In this document: one piece after another, positions 35,885 to 40,355 of the stretch
Numbering within the stretch: the stretch's first letter is position 1
Layout of the letters: each line of letters begins with the position of its first letter
Origin: a virus
IMG/VR virus record: IMGVR_UViG_3300008262_000068
Location: 1-64,000 of that record
Length of the DNA: 64,000 nucleotides
Strand: one strand, 5' to 3'
Translations under genes and position numbers: made by a program
The notes under the pieces: model-generated
What the model was told of the DNA's origin: nothing
What the model saw: only the letters and a program-made list of their open reading frames with translations
The model's database searches: none

Positions 35885-35971
35885 CGGAAGATGTTGGATT
35901 CGAACCAACGGAAGGATTAATCCTTCGACGGTTTAGCAAACCGTTGCTTTAGACCTCTCAGCCAATCTTCC
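35885..35971 (-). tRNA. tRNA-Ser(GCT)
   Basis: 87 nt with the long variable arm expected of class II tRNAs (GAAGGATTAATCCTTC). Anticodon arm ACGGT-TTGCTAA-ACCGT, anticodon GCT for AGC/AGT. The 88 nt between it and tRNA-Gln contain no clear gene. Confidence 0.9.
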
Positions 35972-35975
35972 AAGG

Positions 35976-36047
35976 TGGAACCGACAAGATTTGAACTTGT
36001 GACCGCTCGGTTATCAGCCGAGTGCTCTACCGCTGAGCTACGGTTCC
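35976..36047 (-). tRNA. tRNA-Ile(GAT)
   Basis: Acceptor GGAACCG/CGGTTCC; anticodon arm CTCGG-CTGATAA-CCGAG. Reads ATC/ATT. 4 nt from tRNA-Ser. Confidence 0.9.
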
Positions 36048-36051
36048 ATAG

Positions 36052-36123
36052 TATTCCTAACGGGATTCGAACCCGTGCTGCCACCTTGAAAGGGTGGTGA
36101 CCTAACCGCTAGTCGATAGGAAC
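36052..36123 (-). tRNA. tRNA-Glu(TTC)
   Basis: Acceptor GTTCCTA/TAGGAAT (first pair G-T), anticodon arm CCACC-CTTTCAA-GGTGG, T arm ACGGG-TTCGAAT-CCCGT. Confidence 0.9.
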
Positions 36124-36127
36124 TTGA

Positions 36128-36170
36128 TGCTACAACCGCCAAAGAGGGGCACTCCACAGGCAGCGTAGCA
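36128..36170 (-). ncRNA. strong hairpin in the tRNA-Glu/tRNA-Asp spacer
   Basis: Minus strand TGCTACGCTGCC pairs with GGCGGTTGTAGCA (12 pairs including G-T pairs, one bulged T), with a smaller GAG/CTC hairpin in the loop. It fills almost the whole 48-nt spacer. It may guide tRNA processing or be a remnant of a lost tRNA; no known class recognised. Confidence 0.4.
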
Positions 36171-36171
36171 A

Positions 36172-36243
36172 CGACCCTAACGAGATTTGAACTCGTGATA
36201 CCACCGTGACAGGGTGGCGTGATAACCGCTTCACTATAGGGTC
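36172..36243 (-). tRNA. tRNA-Asp(GTC)
   Basis: Acceptor GACCCTA/TAGGGTC, anticodon arm CCACC-CTGTCAC-GGTGG, T arm ACGAG-TTCAAAT-CTCGT. Confidence 0.9.
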
Positions 36244-36246
36244 AAA

Positions 36247-36319
36247 TGGGTCTGGTCGGGCTCGAACCGACGACTTACAGGTTAAAAGCCCGCTACTCTA
36301 CCAACTGAGTTACAGACCC
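36247..36319 (-). tRNA. tRNA-Lys(TTT)
   Basis: Acceptor GGGTCTG/CAGACCC, anticodon arm GCGGG-CTTTTAA-CCTGT (two G-T pairs), T arm GTCGG-TTCGAGC-CCGAC. Confidence 0.9.
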
Positions 36320-36369
36320 ATGAGATTAAATTTTCAAGGTGCTGGTGGATCCCCCACCGATGTATCTAC

Positions 36370-36406
36370 AATAAAATAGGGGGGCGGTTTTGTCAACTGC
36401 CCCCCT
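36370..36406 (-). terminator. rho-independent terminator
   Basis: Minus strand GGGGGGC, loop AGTTGACAAAACC, GCCCCCC, then TATTTTATT. The loop contains TTGACA, with TATTGT 17 nt downstream, so it may also be a promoter for the following tRNAs (same interlaced layout as at 9.2 kb). Confidence 0.75.
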
Positions 36407-36413
36407 GATAAAT

Positions 36414-36452
36414 CTTGCTTATGTATCGATTGTTACATATTAGCAAGCAGGA
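36414..36452 (-). other. long hairpin in the 36.4-kb spacer
   Basis: CTTGCT...ATGTA / TACAT...AGCAAG inverted repeat around an 8-nt loop. It lies just upstream of the terminator at 36370-36406 and overlaps the end of a possible 32-codon frame. Probably RNA structure; function unknown. Confidence 0.4.
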
Positions 36453-36531
36453 GGGATTTGGCGATATCCTGGCGGCAATCGCTAATCTTAATCTCAATTT
36501 GCTTGCTGAAGTTAGACATGATGTTCACCAT
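36433..36531 (-). CDS. possible 32-residue peptide behind a late box
   Basis: ATG 36531 (MVNIMSNFSKQIEIKISDCR) to TAA 36433-36435, 8 nt downstream of a perfect TATAAATA. An inner ATG at 36519 would give 28 residues. No family recognised, low certainty. Confidence 0.35.
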   Translation of the reverse strand: MVNIMSNFSKQIEIKISDCRQDIAKSLLLANM

Positions 36532-36539
36532 TGTGTGTA

Positions 36540-36547
36540 TATTTATA
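36540..36547 (-). promoter_or_regulatory. T4-type late promoter TATAAATA
   Basis: Exact late box immediately after the 3' end of tRNA-Tyr, pointing into the rest of the tRNA array. It would let the distal tRNAs be made late. Confidence 0.6.
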
Positions 36548-36629
36548 TGGGCAGGGAGGGATTCGAACCCCCGAAGGCGGAGCCGACGGATTTACAGTCC
36601 GTTTCCATTAACCACTCGGACACCTACCC
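36548..36629 (-). tRNA. tRNA-Tyr(GTA)
   Basis: 82 nt with a long variable arm, as expected for bacterial tRNA-Tyr. Acceptor GGGTAGG/CCTGCCC, anticodon arm ACGGA-CTGTAAA-TCCGT. Confidence 0.9.
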
Positions 36630-36632
36630 AAA

Positions 36633-36705
36633 CTCCCCCACCTGGACTCGAACCAGGAACATCAAAGTTAACAGCTTTGCGCTCTGCCAATTGAGCTATA
36701 GGGGA
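36633..36705 (-). tRNA. tRNA-Asn(GTT)
   Basis: Acceptor TCCCCTA/TGGGGGA, anticodon arm CAAAG-CTGTTAA-CTTTG, T arm CCTGG-TTCGAGT-CCAGG. Confidence 0.9.
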
Positions 36706-36713
36706 ATGAAAAA

Positions 36714-36884
36714 TCAGGACTGTTGACTGTCCATCATATATTCTACAGTATTTGCTATGTCATTCATAGCATCACGTAGATGTGGTCGTTGTCCGCTTTC
36801 TTGGCGAACAATCGGACGATGATCATCTGTAAGAGACCAGCGCCATTGCTTCATTTCAACGCAATACCAGAGATTAATTTTCAT
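36714..36884 (-). CDS. hypothetical protein, 56 aa
   Basis: Start at ATG 36884 (MKINLWYCVEMKQWRWSLTDDH); the upstream open part belongs to the previous gene. Trp-rich strand region then an acidic helix. Lies between tRNA genes; function unknown. Confidence 0.6.
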   Translation of the reverse strand: MKINLWYCVEMKQWRWSLTDDHRPIVRQESGQRPHLRDAMNDIANTVEYMMDSQQS

Positions 36885-37029
36885 GTTTGAAATTTTCCAG
36901 TTTGAGCCAATTAAGAAGGGCGTTGATTTCCATTCTTTTTGTTTCACTGATGTCATACTGTTTATTGAAAAGGTAAAAATCTAGCGCCTCGATGGCGAGA
37001 TCTCGGTCAGGTTTTGAAATGAGAGACAT
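36874..37029 (-). CDS. hypothetical protein, 51 aa
   Basis: Start at ATG 37029 (MSLISKPDRDLAIEALDFYLF); further upstream the frame runs into tRNA-Ala. Helical. 11-nt overlap with the next gene. Confidence 0.6.
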   Translation of the reverse strand: MSLISKPDRDLAIEALDFYLFNKQYDISETKRMEINALLNWLKLENFKHEN

Positions 37030-37048
37030 AAGAGTTATAGTAAACTCA

Positions 37049-37121
37049 TGGAGAATAGGAGACTCGAACTCCTGACAGCCTGCTTGCAAAGCAGGTGCTC
37101 TACCAACTGAGCTAATTCCCC
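37049..37121 (-). tRNA. tRNA-Ala(TGC)
   Basis: Acceptor GGGGAAT/ATTCTCC, anticodon arm CCTGC-TTTGCAA-GCAGG, T arm AGGAG-TTCGAGT-CTCCT. Confidence 0.9.
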
Positions 37122-37130
37122 TAATGGTAG

Positions 37131-37160
37131 GAGGGGGGAGCATCACCTTAAGCCCCCCTC
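37131..37160. terminator. GC-rich hairpin, possible terminator
   Basis: GAGGGGGG / CCCCCCTC, 8 bp, loop of 14 nt. Followed by CTTTACTT-like T-rich sequence on the plus strand and by no T run on the minus strand, although the genes here are on the minus strand. It may be a structural or processing element instead. Confidence 0.4.
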
Positions 37161-37205
37161 TTTACTTCACTTGGACACAGAATACTAAGACCAAGGAGAG
37201 GTTTT

Positions 37206-37270
37206 GGTTCCTACGAGCGGGGGTGATCAAGTCCCCGACCTAAGAAAACTTAGGATTTCGAGAAAGAACC
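37206..37270 (-). ncRNA. candidate three-way-junction structured RNA
   Basis: Minus strand: P1 GGTTC/GAACC closes two hairpins, CCTAAG-TTTT-CTTAGG and CGGGG-(10 nt)-CCCCG, separated by one base, with unpaired TTTCTCGAAAT and CTCGTAG joining strands. It is not a tRNA (no T arm, loop too large for an anticodon loop). It lies between tRNA-Thr and tRNA-Ala. Could be a riboswitch-like or processing element; class unknown, strand assumed from neighbours. Confidence 0.4.
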
Positions 37271-37292
37271 GAATATTTCCAGTCCTTTCAAG

Positions 37293-37364
37293 AGCCCCCG
37301 ATCTGATTCGAACAGACGACCAGCGGTTTACAAAACCGCTGCTCTACCACTGAGCTACAAGGGC
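37293..37364 (-). tRNA. tRNA-Thr(TGT)
   Basis: Acceptor GCCCTTG/CGGGGGC, anticodon arm GCGGT-TTTGTAA-ACCGC, T arm GTCTG-TTCGAAT-CAGAT. Its 5' end overlaps the last codons of cpeT by 10 nt. Confidence 0.9.
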
Positions 37365-37879
37365 ATTCTAACAAATTTGAACGCTCCCCAATCGGAACCC
37401 CAAATCTTTTCGTGGGTTTCAGCATGTAGTCCTTTATCAACTACATGGTATTCATCTTTTGTGAGTGTGACTTCATTTTGAACATAGGTTTTTATGCCTT
37501 GCCAATCAACCCAACACTCACAAGTAGATGTACCACCCTGGAACATTTCTGGTCCAGTCTGTGTAATAATTATATCGCAACCCTGGCGATATGTCAAGAT
37601 GTCGTCCGTAATGAGTTCGAGATCTTTACATTCCGCAAAACGTTTAGGATCTTCAATCTCATAATTTTTGAGACGAAATTGCCCCTTCTCAACCTCAACG
37701 TCAATTACAAACTGACGATATGGGTTATTTAGAAGATAGTTGTATGCCTGTTCACCATAAAACCGTTTCTCACCAATACGACGATGACTTACACGAATGT
37801 GAGCATAACGAGTAGGATGAGACTGTGCTTGATGTTTGTTAGCAAAGGTGCCTTCAAGGTATTCAAGAAACTGGTTCAT
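37355..37879 (-). CDS. cpeT: CpeT/CpcT-type phycobiliprotein chromophore lyase
   Basis: 174 residues. The N-terminal FLEYLEGTFANKHQAQSHPTRYAHIRVSHRRIG, then YGEQAYNYLLNNPYRQFVIDV and GCDIIITQTGPEMFQGGT...C, matches the CpeT family: short single-domain beta barrels that help attach bilins to phycobiliproteins. Cyanophage cpeT is a known auxiliary gene linked to hosts with phycoerythrin or phycocyanin. Its stop lies inside tRNA-Thr. A late-infection effect on light harvesting is inferred. Confidence 0.85.
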   Translation of the reverse strand: MNQFLEYLEGTFANKHQAQSHPTRYAHIRVSHRRIGEKRFYGEQAYNYLLNNPYRQFVIDVEVEKGQFRLKNYEIEDPKRFAECKDLELITDDILTYRQGCDIIITQTGPEMFQGGTSTCECWVDWQGIKTYVQNEVTLTKDEYHVVDKGLHAETHEKIWGSDWGAFKFVRMPL

Positions 37880-38144
37880 CTGGCAAAACTTCAGGATTAA
37901 CTAAGGGCAATTCAAACAAAACTGGGTGGCATTCTTCAGCGATAAGATAGTCAGAATAACGGAAGATATCTTCCATAGTATATTCTTGATTTAGTGCTGC
38001 TTCAGCCAAAATCCATTTGTCATGTTTTTCATCTTGATCTAAAAGATCAAATGCGAATGGCATATTTTCAATATAATACATCAACACTGGTTCGTTGTCA
38101 ACAAAGACATGCTTTCGAGTGATGGTGTACTTAATTGTTGTCAT
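37863..38144 (-). CDS. hypothetical protein, 93 aa
   Basis: Begins MTTIKYTITRKHVFVDNEPVLMYYIENMPFAFDLL, followed by an acidic helix and a Pro-rich end. Overlaps cpeT by 17 nt, so they are probably cotranslated. Function unknown. Confidence 0.65.
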   Translation of the reverse strand: MTTIKYTITRKHVFVDNEPVLMYYIENMPFAFDLLDQDEKHDKWILAEAALNQEYTMEDIFRYSDYLIAEECHPVLFELPLVNPEVLPDEPVS

Positions 38145-38188
38145 TACATTTGATCTCTCAAAATTTCCTGTTACTATTTACACAGGAA

Positions 38189-38261
38189 TGCCCGTGGTCG
38201 GATTCGAACCGACCCTGGAAGGATTTTAAGTCCTCTGTCTCTTCCGCTGGACTACACGGGC
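38189..38261 (-). tRNA. tRNA-Leu(TAA)-like with short variable loop
   Basis: Acceptor GCCCGTG/CACGGGC, anticodon arm GAGGA-CTTAAAA-TCCTT, T arm GTCGG-TTCGAAT-CCGAC. The anticodon TAA means Leu, but the variable region is only CCAGG (5 nt); bacterial tRNA-Leu normally has a long variable arm. Identity by anticodon only. Confidence 0.8.
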
Positions 38262-38266
38262 GTAGG

Positions 38267-38339
38267 TGCTCCTTGAGGGGATCGAACCCACCTTAGCCGA
38301 ATTATGAGTTCGGTGCATTCGCCAGATTGCTAAAGGAGC
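38267..38339 (-). tRNA. tRNA-Met(CAT), elongator-type or Ile2
   Basis: Acceptor GCTCCTT/AAGGAGC (G1-C72, so not an initiator), anticodon arm CCGAA-CTCATAA-TTCGG. One T-T mismatch in the T stem. CAT could also be lysidine-modified for ATA, but a TAT-anticodon tRNA next to it makes Met more likely. Confidence 0.8.
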
Positions 38340-38342
38340 GAA

Positions 38343-38414
38343 TAGGGATACTGGGAGTTGAACCCAGACTAACCCGTTATAAGCAGGCCGCTCTAACCAT
38401 TAAGCTATACCCCC
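38343..38414 (-). tRNA. tRNA-Ile(TAT)
   Basis: Acceptor GGGGGTA/TATCCCT, anticodon arm GCCTG-CTTATAA-CGGGT (wobble pairs), T arm CTGGG-TTCAACT-CCCAG. TAT reads ATA directly, a rare bacterial solution since ATA is usually read by modified CAT. Confidence 0.8.
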
Positions 38415-38421
38415 ATGGGGT

Positions 38422-38550
38422 TCATATTCGCACTAATAGTTTCGCTTTTAATGCCTGCTTGCGTTTCTTTGCTTGACGTAATGCCTGAGGTTTCAGACTA
38501 CGCTTCTGCTCTTTATTGGAGTGGTGTTGCCAGTTTGGAAGCGTAGTCAT
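38422..38550 (-). CDS. very basic small protein, 42 aa
   Basis: ATG 38550 (MTTLPNWQHHSNKEQKRSLK) to TGA 38422-38424. 12 Lys/Arg; the second half is a basic helix. First gene after the TATAAT-N4-AGGTAATC module. May bind nucleic acid; function unknown. Confidence 0.6.
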   Translation of the reverse strand: MTTLPNWQHHSNKEQKRSLKPQALRQAKKRKQALKAKLLVRI

Positions 38551-38561
38551 CGTCTCGTCTC

Positions 38562-38579
38562 GATTACCTAGTAATTATA
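38562..38579 (-). promoter_or_regulatory. early promoter module TATAAT-N4-AGGTAATC
   Basis: TATAAT 38574-38579, AGGTAATC 38562-38569, ATG at 38550. Fourth occurrence of this arrangement in the window with 4-nt spacing. Confidence 0.65.
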
Positions 38580-38586
38580 GCACATA

Positions 38587-38727
38587 CTATGTAGGGCGCA
38601 CAGGGGGTGTGACAATTTTTGAAGTGGTCTGGGACTTGATGAATGCTTTGAGCTCAGGCGTCTCATCCCATTCCCAAATTTCCTCATGACCTTTGCTGTC
38701 GATGCGCTTAAAATTTTTCTTTGTCAT
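38587..38727 (-). CDS. hypothetical protein, 46 aa
   Basis: ATG 38727 (MTKKNFKRIDSKGHEEIWEW) to TAG 38587-38589. Ends just before the promoter module of the next gene; 20-nt overlap with the upstream gene. Function unknown. Confidence 0.55.
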   Translation of the reverse strand: MTKKNFKRIDSKGHEEIWEWDETPELKAFIKSQTTSKIVTPPVRPT

Positions 38728-38911
38728 TAGTCATCTCCTCTAACTTATCCATTATACCATCAAATGATCCGATATGGTCAATCTCGTTAATCAACTTAGC
38801 GATTTGACTGCATACTACTGGTCGTTCTTGCCTAGCAGCAAAAGCGAGAGCATTACGTAAAGAAGCTTCTGCCTCTTTAAGGCTCTCTTGAACTTGTTTT
38901 CCTAAAGCCAT
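38708..38911 (-). CDS. hypothetical helical protein, 67 aa
   Basis: Starts MALGKQVQESLKEAEASLRNALAFAARQ; nearly all helix. It has its own TTGACA promoter. Similar small helical proteins occur in other cyanophages to my recollection. Function unknown. Confidence 0.7.
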   Translation of the reverse strand: MALGKQVQESLKEAEASLRNALAFAARQERPVVCSQIAKLINEIDHIGSFDGIMDKLEEMTNDKEKF

Positions 38912-38937
38912 TACTTACCCGAACCGTGAACAGAGTT

Positions 38938-38966
38938 ATCCTACTCGTTTTCTGAGGTTCTGTCAA
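38938..38966 (-). promoter_or_regulatory. sigma70-type promoter
   Basis: TTGACA (38961-38966), 17-nt spacer, TAGGAT (38938-38943), about 27 nt upstream of the 67-residue gene. It overlaps the stop of the gene before. Confidence 0.65.
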
Positions 38967-39289
38967 TCCCTTTGGCGCCAGTCTTCGGGTTTGTCTCTGC
39001 CATCTGTGAAGAAATCAACAATTTCATCTACAGAATTGAAACGAGCAATACCTTTTGCTTCGTGACCAATCCCACCAATATCAAGTTGGTTTAAGAAGTC
39101 ATCCATATCTCCCTCAACCATGTCAGGATTTTCTGCTTTTCTTCTTGCTTGACGGAGAATTGTTGCTGCTGATCTATTGGATTTTGCTAACTTTTCTGCC
39201 CATATCATATCTTCCAAACTCACTCCTTCTTGTGCTATAATCTTGTCACAGATCGCTTCTAAGCGAAGACGATATTGGGTAGATAGCAT
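38963..39289 (-). CDS. conserved-type hypothetical, 108 aa
   Basis: Begins MLSTQYRLRLEAICDKIIAQEGVSLEDMIWAEKLAKSNRSAATILRQARR; helical DNA-binding-like N-terminus and acidic C-terminus. A late-type box (CTAAATAT) and a GAAGGGG ribosome site precede it, so it is probably expressed late with the baseplate genes. Function unknown. Confidence 0.75.
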   Translation of the reverse strand: MLSTQYRLRLEAICDKIIAQEGVSLEDMIWAEKLAKSNRSAATILRQARRKAENPDMVEGDMDDFLNQLDIGGIGHEAKGIARFNSVDEIVDFFTDGRDKPEDWRQRD

Positions 39290-39310
39290 AAAAACCCCTT
39301 CACTACTGGT

Positions 39311-39318
39311 ATATTTAG
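39311..39318 (-). promoter_or_regulatory. late-type box CTAAATAT
   Basis: Variant of TATAAATA about 22 nt before the 108-residue gene, overlapping the stop codon of the spike gene. Confidence 0.45.
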
Positions 39319-40355
39319 TTGAGAAGAATTAAAGCACCTTGAATAGCAACATTTGCAGTAGCAGTGATGTTAACATTAGCTCCAGAGATAATATCAATAC
39401 TTCCAGCACCAGAACTGATTAGAATATCTCCAGTAGTAGATGCAAGATCAATACCAGTAACGCTATAACCATAAAATCCACCAGTTGTTGCAGCAAATGT
39501 GATATCTTCTGTAGCAGCAGTAAATCTAATACCACCAAGAAGGGTGCTAACCTGATATGTTTCGGATCTATCTTTAATTAGTGGAGGAACTGGTTTTCCA
39601 CCAGCAATAACTTGTTGAGACGCCCCACCAACCCACTGCTGATAATCCCCAAGTATCTTCCAATTTACATGCCCAGGTGATATCCAATTGACAGAAGCAC
39701 GAGGATCAAATTGTAGATTAGTAGTCTCGGATGCTCCAAAGGTCATCTTTTGACCTGTCACAACTTCCTTATCATTGGTAGTTGTTTTTTCTACACTTCC
39801 AGCATATAATTCAATAGTACCAGCACCATTGTTAGCTTGAATTTTTACTGTCTGTCCTGCTATAATTAATTCTTCAGCAGCGGATATAATAATTTTTTGT
39901 GCGTAAATATGCCTCTCACTTCCAGTAGCACTTTCAACAACATCACCATAAGCAATGATATTCAGCGCCTGACCTTCACCATCTGTTCCTGCGCTGTATT
40001 CAATATCTGTTCTTTCAAGATGCTGTTGCTGCTGACCATGGGTTCTAATTGCTAATTTTCCACTGCCAGCGCCAATCTCTGGATCATGTATTCCAGTTAC
40101 GATTTTAATGCTTCCAGTATTATCAAATGTGATAAATCCATCACTAGGTCCATCAATGCGTAGAGCACAAGTCTGACCATCAGGAAACATTCTTTCATAG
40201 ATCTCTGACCTAGTTAAAGCACCTTTGTACCAAGTATTGTATCTTGGTGCTTTATCTAGCTGTTGAGTTTCGTCTGGTGTGGTTGGTTTTGCTGGACCAT
40301 TTGCGTATAAGGTATCATATACTCTTTTACTGGCAGCATAAGAATATTTTGTCAT
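39315..40355 (-). CDS. baseplate central spike / gp5 C-terminal needle-like protein
   Basis: 346 residues from ATG 40355 (MTKYSYAASKRVYDTLYANG), which shares ATGA with the gp5 stop; the longer frame would start at TTG. The middle and end consist of short alternating hydrophobic strands (IKIVTGIHD, KLAIRTHGQ, GDILISSGAGSIDIISGANVNITATANVAIQGALILLN) typical of the triple-stranded beta-helix of gp5/VgrG needles. In T4 this helix is part of gp5; here it is a separate gene next to gp5. Confidence 0.75.
   Translation of the reverse strand: MTKYSYAASKRVYDTLYANGPAKPTTPDETQQLDKAPRYNTWYKGALTRSEIYERMFPDGQTCALRIDGPSDGFITFDNTGSIKIVTGIHDPEIGAGSGKLAIRTHGQQQQHLERTDIEYSAGTDGEGQALNIIAYGDVVESATGSERHIYAQKIIISAAEELIIAGQTVKIQANNGAGTIELYAGSVEKTTTNDKEVVTGQKMTFGASETTNLQFDPRASVNWISPGHVNWKILGDYQQWVGGASQQVIAGGKPVPPLIKDRSETYQVSTLLGGIRFTAATEDITFAATTGGFYGYSVTGIDLASTTGDILISSGAGSIDIISGANVNITATANVAIQGALILLN

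Noticed and set aside
36415-36726. Plus-strand frame of 103 codons across tRNA-Tyr and tRNA-Asn
   Set aside because: Covers tRNA genes antisense; its protein sequence (e.g. GREGFEPP) is a typical artefact of tRNA complements.
36874-37146. Longer version of the 51-residue gene
   Set aside because: The extra N-terminus is translated tRNA-Ala sequence (ISSVGRAPALQAGCQEFESP).
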